NCBI GenBank assembly: GCA_965153455.1
Contig: OZ234493.1
Location: forward strand, 26,898,213 to 26,962,212
Origin: Sphagnum compactum
Lineage: Eukaryota; Bryophyta; Sphagnopsida; Sphagnales
Length of the DNA stretch: 64,000 bases
Direction of reading: 5' to 3'
Every line of letters starts with the position of its first letter. Position 1 is the first letter of the stretch. The notes under the pieces were generated by a model. That model was not told the DNA's origin. It saw nothing but the letters and a program-made list of their open reading frames with translations, and did no database searches. This document shows positions 49,201 through 61,689 of the stretch, piece by piece. The position numbers and the translations under genes are program-made.

Positions 49201-52200
49201 ATATTTGGTAACACATTTGTTCCAAAGTGAGACTATAAAAGTTTGAAATAATGTATGTAATTAATAATGGATGCAGTTAAGTAGTGAACATATATAGTAG
49301 TTGGATATCTTTCAATGAAATGAAAGGTAAGGTGCATATTGCAAAATGGAACTCACATGATAGAAAGTCCACTAGAGACCAAATTTGAGATATTGGAATA
49401 TAGTAAAAAATTTGTGAAATCTGGTCCCATATTGTTCCCTGTGAGGTTGATTAAATTCAATGGTCCACTTATATTGATGTTCCTCAAATCAAGGTATCCA
49501 GTGATGTTGTTTTGGTCAAGCCTTCTGCAAATGCAATTCAAATTCACATATTGAACTAAATTAGATACATATAATTTTTACATGTATTGTTACATATAAC
49601 ATTGGAAATTATGAACAATTTCAAAAAAGGTTTCATACACATATTATACAAATATAGTCTCAATATCTTTTTGGTCATAAACATGGTAAACTTGGATGGA
49701 ATGATTTTTTTCGAATTAAAAATACATTGAATATAAATGATATCAATTCAAATTTGTAATTTGCATTGTACATGTCAACACAATTGGTTGATTTTATGGT
49801 TAAGATGCCCATTGACATGATATGAACTTTCATTAACCATAGTGCAACATCTTAAAAGGGACTATGATAGTGCTCACAAGGTTTGTAACGATGGGAACCC
49901 CTCAAGAAGAAAACCAAGTTCAATAAAACCATTGTGTAACACATTTGCCAACAACTGTGAAGATATGTTTGCCAACCCTCTGCATGCCAAGTCATAATTA
50001 ACATAAAGATCTTGTAGTTTTTCCCCCACTTTTCTTTTCACAATGATCTATATAATAGTTGGTATTTAGAAGCATTTGGGTGTAGTTATCTTTTAAGTGA
50101 TATACAAATTTTGAAGTTTTCATGTTTGTCCAACTTACCATAATGGTATAAGGAGACTCTTGTACTTGCTCATGCTGAACACAAATATTGCATACTATTA
50201 TAACTTTAAATATTGTAAACCCTTAGCTTTTAGTTTTGAATGAGATATTGAAAATACATAAAATGCATATATATATTCCTAGGAGCAATGAAACCACATG
50301 TTTAATTGATACTTTTATTTGACATCCTCCACTTTTTGCAAAGGAATATGACAAAAAAAAATTTATTACAATAAATAAGAAAAAAAAAACTCAATTTGAA
50401 ATTGGTATCAAAACTTGATGTGGATACTCACAACGTTTTTAGATGTGTGAAGTTTGAAAGCCAAGATTGGGAAAATGTACTTGGATCAAAAAGGTTATTA
50501 CTCAAATCCCTGCATGTCGCAAGTAATCATTCAGTGGTTTGCTTGAAAAAACCTTGAAATAGCTTAGTGAGACTTAAACCATAATGAAAAGACAATTTTT
50601 GAAATTCACCCCATGTCATAATTGAAAGAACCTATAAGATAATCAATTACATACATTAAACACGTGTTCATTAACTCTTGTTTTAATCTTGTTTTAATTG
50701 AATTGAATCTTGTAGTTCTTGTGGTCAAAAGCAAGGACTATTCAACAAACCTATGTATCCCACATGCATTAAGCTTTCCCAAACTACTTGGGGGCTTAAA
50801 GCAAGGACTTTTGTAACCATTGTAAACCACTCAAATTTTTACCATAAAAAAATGAAATTTTTATTGTAATTTAACAATTACAACCATAGTGTAGAACGAT
50901 AGGTGTCGGATGTGCAAATATAACTTTTTAAAACACCAAATTTAGTTAGAGTGGAAGTTTCTTAGGTCATTAAAAATGAACATGCAAAGTTCATTTGAGT
51001 CTTTTAGGATACCATTTTGATGCCTTTTCCATATAACTAACACATAATTTTAGAAATTTGGGATGGATTTTTAACATTTTAATGTCTAACACGACATTTG
51101 TTTTGAAGTCTTCTTAAGGTTCAAAATTTTCTATCATTTATACCCATTTTAATAACTTTATTGGGTTTAGTGTTAAAGTGCCATAAGTTTGTTGAAGTTC
51201 AAAGAGGTAAGAGAAAGGAAGCTCACAAATGTTGCAATGAATTTGAGAAGATGTCCACATTGGGGAGAGCACCAATGAAAAAATTGAATGACAAATCCAA
51301 AATACCAAGAGGAGATGTTGAATTGAAAATTGAATCGATCGACACATTCCCGCTCAAGTTGTTGGAACTAAAATTCCTGAACATTTTCCCCACACATGTT
51401 ATAAGTTGATAATTTAAGTATCCTTAAGGCCATTCAGTTGGTTATAAATTATATAGCAAACATCATATTTTGGAATGTTGAAGTTTTCAATGTTCACAAT
51501 GGTCAATGTAAAATGTAGTGTCATCTAAAATTAACACAACCAACGTTGCATGATCAAAGATCATTCAATTAGAGTAAAGTACAAACTCAATATAAACCAA
51601 GTAAACCAATTGCCATGTTGACTTTGGTTGACAATGTACTCACGTTACTAAAAGATTGTATGCACTTTGAAGATTGGGTAGTCCTCCACTTAACAAATTC
51701 TCTTGCAATGTCCTGCATCACAAGAAGACAAGCTATGAGATTCACTAGCTTAATAAGATGGCGAATTCATATGATTGAAAAAAATTGGGCATCAACAAGG
51801 ACCCTTCTGCCATGACATGTACATGACACCAAAGTGTGTTTCAATTCCTACAATACCCATTTATCCCCTAACCTAACTTGACCATTCCTTTTCTTGTAAG
51901 ACATTTTCCTATGACAAATAAAGTTTTGAAATTGGGAAAGTCCATTTACTGAAATAATCATGATGGCTTTGATTGAAACATGAGATTCTTCGATACATTT
52001 GGATGCACATGAAAATCATAAAATCATTAGGCCCTAAAGATGAGATTATACATTGCCACTCACAATGTCATTAGACTTGTTAGATTATCAAAACCAAGAT
52101 TGTAATTATTGGTTGATGAAATTGGAATTGTTCCAGTGAGACGATTGTTGTGCAATTCCAATGTTTCTAACCCGCTTATATTTCCCAGTTGTGGAGGGAT

Positions 52201-55200
52201 TGACCCCGTCAACTCATTGCCACTCAAATCTCTGATAAAATAAAAAGAAATTGTTAGGACAAAAACCATGTGAAGCTCATTATCTAAAAATATCAACCTA
52301 TTGTGGATTTGTCAGCTCATATCCTACACATATTGTGCCAAATTGTGAATAATTGGCCTTCATTATCATCAAAGGACCTCGCAAAAAAAGGGACGAAGAC
52401 AAAAAAAATGGAAGTCTAAGAAAATGGGCACTTCTCTTGAGCATCATAGCTCCTTGTTAAACAACTAATAACATTATTTTTAGTGAGGGATGCAAGATTT
52501 TGAAATTGAAATCAATTTGCTGCTTCAACTAGGCTTTGGAGTCAAAGGGGGAAAAAATGGAAGGATTATGATCTTTGCAGTACAAGGAATATGTCTTCAT
52601 TGTTTAGATAAGTGAAGTATAGACCATAATTCATACTTGGCAAATTGTATTTGATTTCCTCTTTTTTTGAAACACCTTAATCTACCATTGGAACATGTAT
52701 TGTTGCTTGTAACCATGTTCATTTAGACTCAGGAAAATTACCAATCAAAGTCAAATGTATTGGATGTTTTCTTGAAATCATACTTACAGTTGTCCCAATT
52801 GCAAATATCCCAATGTGATAGGAATGCTCCCATTAAAAGCGTTATCATGTAGATCCCTGCCATCTTATTGCAATACTGGTGGTGAGTCTTTAGATCAAGG
52901 AGATTTCTCTCACTGCATTGCATGCAGGAGAAAAACTCATGGTTACTTCTATGAATATGAGTTGTAGTTGTAAACATAAATTGCTTGGGAATTAAAAAAA
53001 TCTCCATGGGTACAATGGTTCTTACAAGAGTGACAGTTGTGCACAACTTCCCAACTCCTCTGGAATGGGACCTCCAAGGTTCGGATTCCCTACCAGGATT
53101 CTGCAAACAACACAACAATGTGCAAATTTATTCAACCACGTTGTGATTTCAAGAAAATGCCACTTTTAACAACATCAACGGGCTCTCTCCCAAGGTCTAA
53201 AAATTGTTACTACCTAGTGAGTAGCTTGCAACGACCAGCCACAAATTTCCAAAAATGTCAAATCTAAGTATTATCAACCATTGGACACAAATGTAATTCA
53301 TGACTGTGTCATGAATACTACTTGGCAAATTTGTGTAGAGCCAAAGTAAGGTGCTAGGACGAGGTGATACTAGAATCCAACCCCACATTTTGGGAATATC
53401 CCCCACCCATCATAAGCACAAGGCAATTGTTATCATTAACCTAAACATATGTAGATCATGAGATGTAGGAGGGGGAGGGTTCTCATTCCTACTCCTTAAG
53501 AGTGGGTGAGATCTTACACCTATTTATAAGTAGGCTCAAGAATTCCCTCTCCTTTTCAAGGAGGACATTCATAGATATAAGGCAACTTCCAAATACACTA
53601 GGAAACTTCTTTGAATGCTTCGGTATCAATGGTCCATAACCCTAAGATTAGGATCATATAAGGATCCAACAAGTAAGGAAAAACTTACAAGCCTACTAGA
53701 TTGGAAAGATTCCCAATGGCAGGGGGCAGGCCACCTTGAAGTCCTCTACTTGATAATTCTCTGCAACATAATCATGGAAGATTGCTAATTGGTAGTAAGT
53801 GCAAGAGATTTTTGTTCCTTTTTTTAACATTGATCTTCACATAACAGCAAGTACAGGAAAATAAATCATTGTACTAGACATTATTGGAGCAAGAGACTGG
53901 GCATTCAAGGGGAATTGGTGGAAAATAGCTCCAATAATACTACTGGTGGGTAGTTTGAGCAACCAGCAAGCCTGGAAAATACTCAGTATTCATTCATGCG
54001 GTGGCAAACATACTATGGAATGGTCAAGCCCCTGCTCATTCTGTTGGGTAAGGTGTCAGGTGAGCCCCATAGAGTGAGCCAGGTGACACACCCACCATAA
54101 TGGGCGAGACCATTCCATGACATTAAGCTCTGGGGTGGCAGCTTCAAAAATTATAAGGAAATTCATGTTCAACAGATACATTCTGGTCACTGGAAGATTC
54201 TGCCATACAGTGTGGTCAAGAAAGTGACATGATCTGTCAGCCCAGAACTTAATGCTTGATAGAGTGCAGGTTTGAAGTAGGGTCCTTACATATAGCCTAC
54301 TGATGCAATGAAAAATATAGTGCCATTATGTCTGCCTTCGAAGGCATAGCAAGCAACCCCTTGCCAATCAGCCTGCTCAAAGCAAGGATAATTGAGGCCA
54401 GGCTGGCTCGTCCAACCCGGCAAATTGTAAGAAAACGAATTAGTTGCAGTGTTGCTCCACTGTGCCAATAGCATCTGCATAGCATCCACTGCACCAAAAC
54501 ACAAAAGTTGTGTATAAGCTTGTGAGAAAACAAGCAGCTAATCACGGAATGACTCTACCCTCTATGGTGGTTCAAACTTCAAACTAAAAACTTTCCTTGC
54601 TGGATCTAGAACTTCTTGTATAGCCAATGCATGCACTTCTATGGAACATGCCCCATCCATCATATGCACACATAGGTAGTGCTCCAGATATCACTCAGAC
54701 ATTGGGTCAAGTTCAATCCTGAATTTTATGCCTGAATATGATACCAATGTGTTTCCTATGGGGGAGAGCCCAAAACTTCCTACTAGTCACAGCAAAAAAC
54801 TTCTTTTGTCAATCTAGTTACAGGTATGCCACCAGTGCCTGTTACAGGATTTGTAAACCATTTTGTAAGAAATCTTACCTCCTGACCACTTCACAGGATT
54901 CATTATACGTCCAAGACTTAACTGCGCCTATTTTTCTAATATATATTTTGAAACAATTGAAAAGAAAATCATTGTACAAAGAACAAAGCACAACTTATGT
55001 GCTATAACCCTGTCTGTACAAAACAAATTCAGACCACCAAATCCAGCAATTCCAAGGATGTTTCTTTTGATGGCAAAAATTTGTCAGATTTCAATTTTTT
55101 AAATCATCATATTTTTACCATATGCTCCAAGGCAGCCACAAGATAGAAGGATTTCTCAAAGATTCTACTAGCAAATTTGCACTGTTGCCAAATCTGGTTA

Positions 55201-55661
55201 AACCTTGTAGTTAATGCTCTCCAGTTTGACAACATCCCAAAACTAGAAAAAACACTGAGCTGCTGAGCGTAGAAGGTAAGAATTAACATTATGGTTGATT
55301 TAATAACTGATCATGTACATCTCGATTTGACATCAGCAAATTGTGTATGAAATAAACCCATACCCTCTTTTGTCTCATAGTAGTACCAAGTTCTGTCAAT
55401 AAGCGTGACATTCCAGCTCCCAGGAAGATCGGCTAGCGGAACCGGTAAGGGGGGTATTGCGGGGGCAGGGGCAGGGGCGAGCGTAGAAGTAAGACATGAG
55501 CAGAACAAGCTCAAGAAGGTGCAAAACAACAAAGCATACTTGATAACGCGGCCGCTTGTGAAGCTGCAACCATAAGTAACAAGACGAAGCTGCTGAAGTC
55601 TACAGACCAAGAGCAATTGAGGAGTGTTGCACTCGTCCTTGAAGCCACGACAACTGCCCAT
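46266..55661 (-). CDS. LRR receptor-like serine/threonine kinase, 17 exons, 868 aa
   Basis: Exons: 55364-55661, 54290-54488, 53689-53760, 53026-53100, 52788-52856, 52064-52231, 51644-51712, 51227-51376, 50432-50509, 49357-49524, 49061-49167, 48681-48818, 48315-48433, 47982-48204, 47458-47695, 46942-47092, 46266-46550; the frame stays open throughout. Order: N-terminal hydrophobic segment (signal-type, residues ~40-62) and Pro-rich linker; cysteine/tryptophan LRR cap (WQGVACYA); LRRs of ~24 residues in phase-2 exons ([40 protein letters not shown]); NPCC cap; transmembrane helix in exon 12 ([20 protein letters not shown]); kinase. The kinase has [16 protein letters not shown] (Lys ~582), [24 protein letters not shown] and [10 protein letters not shown], so catalytic residues are intact and it is an RD kinase. 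It resembles the LRR-VIII group but has no malectin domain. It likely signals at the plasma membrane; the ligand is unknown. Confidence 0.9.
48819..49060 (-). other. GC-AG intron in the receptor kinase
   Basis: The exon ends CCAAAAG followed by GCAAGT, the consensus non-canonical GC donor, and the acceptor is CCTTCAG. It joins the proline run to the segment entering the membrane helix in frame. Confidence 0.7.
53356..53580. repeat. Dispersed LTR-like repeat, copy 2 (inside kinase intron)
   Basis: Same family and orientation as 36413-36670. This copy lies in the intron between kinase exons 3 and 4. It carries GATCTTACACCTATTTATAA, a word resembling a retrotransposon TATA/R region. Confidence 0.65.
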
Positions 55662-56562
55662 GATTCTAGGACTGCGATGTTGACGTGTGCAGGTAATTTG
55701 GGGCTCCAGCTTGGTACTGTGTTGAATATTTGGCAGTCGAAAATGGGTTGAGAGTTGAAGACGTTTCGCGTTAAGCTAGTGCTTCGTGTGTGCAACAAAG
55801 TTCTGAGCCAATTCATTCACAGGTGCTGCTATGAAGCTGATGAGACAAAGGGAGAAGGATTGCACACCCAATGAGACCAAGACCAATCTTGGGTCCCACG
55901 TGCATGTTGCATATTTGCAGTAAACTTCGGCGACTTTGTACACCATCCGCGTTGTATTATCTTCGTTCCTGGTAATCTGTGTATATGCTACAGCCCCACC
56001 CGGGATCTCCACGCCGCCAAACCTGCAGCAATAGGCCTCTTTTTTAGATGGCCATGTTTGTCAATACCTATCCGAAAAGCACTGGCACATTTTTTTCATT
56101 TGTGTCTTCAAGAGACTTTCTCTCACTTACCAAAGATTTACCTCCATTTTACTTGATTCAGTTTTATGATTAATGGCGTTTAAAAACAAGAAAATATTAT
56201 CGTTGCTTTACACCTGGGAGGTTCAGATTTTAAATCTGCTGAATCGCAGCAAAACAGAAATCATATAAAAAAGAACTTAAATTCAAAGAACATTTTTTGC
56301 TAATTTCTTTTCCAGAATTGAAAAAACATGTAGAAAGAACCATGCTGCGTGGTTTACCGGGCATCGCTGACAGTATGAGACTTGACACGGTCTATTTTCA
56401 TCTAAATAGAAAAGTGGCTATGACACTTTCTTCCAAGAAGTGAAGTTTGTGGAGTCTTTGGGCCAATGAGAGCTGATGTTGACACCTTGTGCTGACTAGT
56501 AGGTCACTAATGCAATGAAGGTCGAAGGTTCTGGCTTATAACTTGGGACTTGATAGCCAACA
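55662..56562. other. 5' flank of receptor kinase; weak exon-like frame
   Basis: 55662-55760 should hold the kinase 5' UTR and promoter. A minus-strand frame at 55776-56012 (GGAVAYTQITRNEDNTTRMV, then a hydrophobic segment) follows an acceptor-like TGCTGCAG. It loosely resembles a piece of a DUF1218-type membrane protein, but no other exons were found and the match is too weak to call a gene. Confidence 0.3.
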
Positions 56563-56798
56563 GAGCATCAAGCTTCTCATCATCGTTGAATAGCAGGTTT
56601 CGTCAGGTTTCTGTTGAACAAAAAAGCAAAAGTTTCCAACAATGGCTGCACTTGGAAGATAGATTTTGGGACTTTCGGCTGAGCATCAAGCTTCTCACCA
56701 TCGTTGAATAGCAGGTTTCGTCAGGTTTCTGTTGAACGAAAAAGCAAAAGTTTTCAACAATGGCTGCACTTGGAAGATAGATTTTGGGACTTTCGGCT
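56563..56798. repeat. Tandem duplication, 2 x 118 bp
   Basis: Units start with GAGCATCAAGCTTCTCA at 56563 and 56681 and end with TTTGGGACTTTCGGCT. They differ at only a few positions. The array abuts the hAT transposase fragment, whose frame reads into the second unit. Confidence 0.95.
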
Positions 56799-57053
56799 AG
56801 CCAAATTGAGACTAAAAGAATCTTTTCCATTGTTAGAGTCCTCACAGCACTCAAGAGATGTCAGCTTCAAACTGACAATATGGACAAGCTAATATTTATC
56901 CACAAGAATTGGCAATCTGATCTTCGTGTTGGTTGTTTAAAACCATTTGATTTGACAACTATTTTTGAAGCAGAATTTGACTTGACAAACGAGTTGGATG
57001 CCAAATTTGTGGATGAAATGGAACATGAAGAATATGCATATGGGGATTTGTAG
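56784..57053 (+). pseudogene. hAT transposase C-terminal fragment
   Basis: The frame gives KRIFSIVRVLTALKRCQL followed by DNMDKLIFIHKNW. This is the F-S-...-K/R-R-...-L...-KLxFIxxN pattern of the hAT C-terminal dimerisation domain. It ends after an acidic tail (EEYAYGDL) at TAG. The N-terminal zinc finger and the catalytic core are absent upstream, where the 118-bp duplication begins, so this is a remnant. Confidence 0.7.
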
Positions 57054-59705
57054 TTGTCAAAAGTCTTTTCTCACATGTGAGGAATAGTTGAATATGAAAA
57101 TGACGAATTGATTACATGTGTTAGGGTTTTGTGTAAAAAGTTTTTTCATGTTTCTAAATTCTGAAGTCTTCAATCTTCATGGTGTTTCAATGTGAAACGT
57201 GGATAGTTTGAAGATTCTAAATTCATGGTCTTTGAAGTTCAGTTTGTGTTGGTTTGCAAAGTTTATAATGTTTGAACTCTCAATTGTTTTGAAAGGTTGT
57301 TTATGGTTTTGAGGATGTGTTGTCTATTGTCTAGTTGTTTTTCAATTTGTGTCTTTGCGTCTTTCAAATTTACTTTGTGTCTACCTTTTTAGAGTATGAA
57401 TGTTTGTGACATTTTGGGTGTACTTTTTGCTTAACTTAGTCTTTAAAAGTCTGTATGCAATGTTTGTGAAGGTTCTTGTCTATTTTCCTTTCAAGGCCTG
57501 CTAGTTCTTTGTCTTTCTAGGTCTATTATCTACTATCTAGACTCTTTACTATTTATTATCTAGGTTAGCTATTTGTTGATTACTTGTCTGTCTGTTTGTC
57601 TTTGAGGATATATGTACAATATCTATCTATTGTTTGCTTGTTTGTTTATGTTTGTCTTTGAATGTTTCTTGTTTGTCTATTTATTTGTTTACATCATTTA
57701 GGGTTATAGGTTGTGTCCAACTTTGAAAGTTAGTATGTGTCTTTGTTTTTGAGGGACTGAGTGAAGGTGTTAAACTTCGAGGTTAGTTGGATCAAGCTTT
57801 TGATTTCTGGAGCATGTTAGATGAAAGGAACTTAGAATAATTTGATTAAAAAAACCATATCTAACAAAAACAAACAATCATTCTAATTCATGCATGTTGG
57901 TTAGACATTAGGATGAGTTCTTATAATTAGATTTAGAATTTAGAAGTACAGAAAAAGATAATGTTATGCCTTTCCAAAACTCTTTCTTAATAAAATTCTT
58001 TTTTTGAACTTTGGATTGCAATTTCATATCATGAACCTTAAACCCTAAAGAACCAAGTAAAAAATCAAGAGTGATTGTGAGGGCTTTTGTCAAAAGAACC
58101 AGAATTTAAAAAACTCAATAGGATATTGGGTAGGGTTTTTGATAAAGACCCGAGATTATATACCCGCCTTCAAATGCATTGAACCTCCGGACCCACCTCA
58201 CACCCATTGCTCCTTACATTTAAAAAACCCGGATTTGAAATTTCTAATTTCAATAGACCTGGAACCGTTGTGGATTTTTTATAAAAAAAATCTGAAACCC
58301 AGACCTGACTATTATCAAAAGAATTACATACCTGCGCCACAACTGGTGTAAACTAGTGGCTAATTTTAAGGTCCTTAACACTAAATTAACACTGGAACTA
58401 ACACTAGGTGTGACCTACCTAAAGATATGCATGTTCCCAACATTTTATATCCTTCTTCTTGGCTCATCCTTATTGAGGCCTTCCCAAGAAGTAACCAGTT
58501 TTGGTGTCCTATGCAGGCAACCCTTCAGGCTCTAAGGTGGGACAGACAACCCCTATGCTGGTTCCCCTTTGATGTGGTCAGTTTCACGTATTTGAATCTA
58601 TGGTGGAGAAAACTAGTTGCGCTTTGGACAGGACTGGGTAGGACCCATTATAAATAATGGGAACAACAGCTTGTCCCACCAGGCTCACTTCATTCCAATG
58701 TAGAGCCAATTCCTAGTACAGAATGGGGATAGATGGTCAGGATAGACATGGTTTTTTTCTTCAATATAATAAGGGCCATCCCACACAAAGTTAGGATAGT
58801 AAAAGAATTTGTAATCTCACTCCCTGATTGACTAACTCCTGCTTTTTTGGCAATTTTTTATAAAAAGAATTCAAAAGAAAAACCATTGTAGGGGTCACAA
58901 GTCACAACCCCCAAAAATCCCTGGTAGTGAATTCTGCCAAAAAGGTCCAACTTGGGATCCTTTCTTGCAGCTCAAGTTTGTATGGACAATACTGATATAT
59001 GGTCACATTATGATACCACATCTTGGCAACCTTTTGTGACCTCTTTTTTCAAATTTGTCATGTAGCCACAGTGGCAAGCATCCACAAGAGAGGAAAGAGC
59101 CAAATTTGGCTACAGTTCAAAGACGACAGTAGACGTGTTTTTAGAATCCTCTTATGTTTTGGTGACGCACAAACAATAACCCAGAGTCCAAATAGGTAGG
59201 GTGTTCTTTAGGAAAGGCTATTGGTCCAGCCCAAAAATAGTGGCAGCCAATTTTAGGAAGAGAATTTTCATGCAACCAATGAGAAGTCGTCATGGAGGGA
59301 AGGGGCGTACCCATTTTTTTCTTGTGGGTGGTCACTTTCACGTTTTTCTCCTTGGAATGGGGCGAACTAAAAGGCATCTAAAATGAATCTTGTGAAAAAG
59401 AAAGTGTGGCCCCTATATGTGAATCTTTTCCCCAAAAAATCTGGCTAGTTGGTTGGTGCCATACAAGTTTGTTGATTTTGACCCAGCAACTCTGCCCCAA
59501 AAGGCTCTGTCCTGAAAATAAGGTACTTCATTTAATGTTCTACTATGAACTCAAGTTATATTGGATGAACGTTTGTTGGCTTTATGAAAGGCCACAAGGT
59601 GCCAACAAGGCAAATTCAAGCCTCAAGGTGCTAACATTTGGAGAGTAATTAATTAGGTGAAAAATGCAACATTTACATGCATATTTTCACAAACGTTACA
59701 CTTTA
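57054..59705. other. No gene; TTTG-rich stretch at 57480-57720
   Basis: 57300-57720 is rich in GTTTGTC/TTTGTCT words (low complexity). The remainder holds only short open frames with no motif that I recognise. Confidence 0.45.
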
Positions 59706-61660
59706 AATAAATGAAGACATTAATGGTTTTTTGTTATACATTGAAAGTTTGTTTGGTAATTTGGATGCAATATAAATCAGTTTGTGAAAATTTGACCAAT
59801 ATGCTTCTGTTACATTATATTTGCATTCATTTACAGGGACATTTGCTCATATATGATCTAATTGAGATCTAGCTTTTGTGGTGCTTTCATTAAATTATGA
59901 TTTTAATTGGAATTTATCCATAAAATATAATAATTCTTGTTTATTTTTTCGTTGGTTATTGTCTTTTAGAATGTCAACATTAAAATTTCTCATAATGTTG
60001 ATTGGACAATGTTCATGAGATTGTTGAATTATAATTTGAAAATTGTTTAGGAATGTAAAAATTGAACATGAATAAGATTTATACACACATACAATATGTA
60101 TTACTTTTCATGTATTAATATTAAAAGTTGTTGCTATATATTTTAAACCATCATTAGTTATTGTATTGATGGAATCTACGTGCATGTGTATGTCATACAT
60201 CATCATTAACCCATGACCATCATGGATTGAAATATATGAATATTTCAATGAATTTATAAATTTGTGCACATCTATTGATGCATGGTGTATTATTGTTTTT
60301 ATAAAACATAAGATATGAGACATTTGAAGGTTATGATCATGATTGATGTTTTTGTAATGTTGGCATAAAAAAGTTATATGTGAGGCTTTTATAATTGCAT
60401 GAAAATTATGTAAGTTTTTTAATTGAGGAATTATGGGTATCCAAGTTACAATTGTTTTCAATCTATTCAGTTTTGCATGTGCTCTTAGATCCACATAAAA
60501 AATTTCATGTTGGAGAGGAGCTAACAAAAATAGATTTTTTTGTTTGAATGCGGGATATTGTTATATATGTTAATCCATGTTTTTTTTTGTTAGTGGGATC
60601 AAAAACCAATTTATCTAATGATAATCCTTGAGAATGATGAATGGTTCTTATGGCTACAAGTTGAATTGGAATTGTTGGGTGGTTATCGATTACAAATTGA
60701 AAGTATAAATTCAATATCCTTTGTATTTTCTATTGCAATACGACATTTGTTCAAAGTTTTTATAAAGACCATATTAAACTATTGCATAACTTTATTAGTT
60801 CATAACATTGGAATATGTTTGCCAAAAATTTGGTGTTAGTGCATTAACATTATTTTTGATATTTTGAAAAATCCAACTATCTTTTACAAGGGGTACTTAA
60901 TAGAAATCACCTATCATGATAACATCAATAACACCAAAGAATTTGTTTTGAATGTGTTTTATGGACCTTAGCCTACTATCTACAACATTAAACATTCTAG
61001 CACCAACAAGTGATATTTCATGTAAGTTGTAATTGTTCATATCAACATGTAAACTTATTTAATGAATTTGATGATAAGTTTGGTAAACTAGATAAGGATT
61101 GTTGGATAGGTATGTTCAATGTTGAATGTATTGTTAAACTATCAATATTGAAAGCAATTTTACCTATTGATGCCATAATTAAAGCCTTGGTTTTTGTTAA
61201 GTTAGAAAAGATGTTTCTATTGTATAATCATAATAATTCTTGAATTATGAGTTTTAATGTAAAAGTTTTACCAATTCCAACACCCTTGTCAAAAATAAAC
61301 TTATTAATGTAATAGGTTCTAATTGTTTTCTATGCATAACATCATCAAATATTAATCTTTATTTTTCATTTAATCATCTAAGTAAATTACAATATTTAAA
61401 TTTTTCCATCATCATGGAATATGATGATTTTGTGAAATTTTCATTTTCTAAAAATTGTGATTTTTGGTTTGATTCATTATGTGATTGAATGACAAAGTTA
61501 GATTATAAATCATAACGTTCAATATTGATTGTGTTTCTTACAAGAATTATAGGACATGGATCATTTATTTCATTATCTATATCATTAGTCCAAATGTTAG
61601 TTGAACATAATGGTTTTGATTTTGAATCTATTGAATCATCCATTTTTTCTGTATTTGAAT
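59706..61660 (-). pseudogene. PIF1-like helicase plus EEP endonuclease, decayed (Helentron-like)
   Basis: On the minus strand the helicase begins near 61660. It shows RLIFDDVMHRKQLE, then Walker A GVGIGKTFTLKLIIQ (about 61245-61285), FNIDSLTIHSTLNIP, ISLVGARMFNVVDSRL, MIGDFY (a stop replaces the following Gln) and the C-terminal motif ARTIHHSQGLSLDKLVFDP / ISRIQTK (60505-60714). Downstream comes an endonuclease/exonuclease/phosphatase-type domain: HDHNLQMSHILCFIKT, ISIHDGHGLMMMYD, NFNVDIL and, after a stop, STTKARSQLDHI, to about 59706. The helicase-then-endonuclease order is that of Helentron Rep/Hel/EN proteins. No Rep domain was found. Many stops and frameshifts show that it is inactive. 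Confidence 0.75.
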
Positions 61661-61689
61661 ATGGCATTTGGTAGTTGAAAATAGATTTA

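Noticed and set aside
49168-49256. Larger receptor-kinase exon 11 starting at the TATAG acceptor near 49240
   Set aside because: It is out of phase with the strong GTGAGT donor of the preceding exon. The TTGACAG acceptor, with the exon starting at 49167, keeps frame and gives the expected LRR-to-NPCC junction.
55776-56012. Minus-strand frame resembling a DUF1218-type membrane protein
   Set aside because: Only one exon-like segment, weak resemblance, and no partner exons; recorded as part of the flank only.
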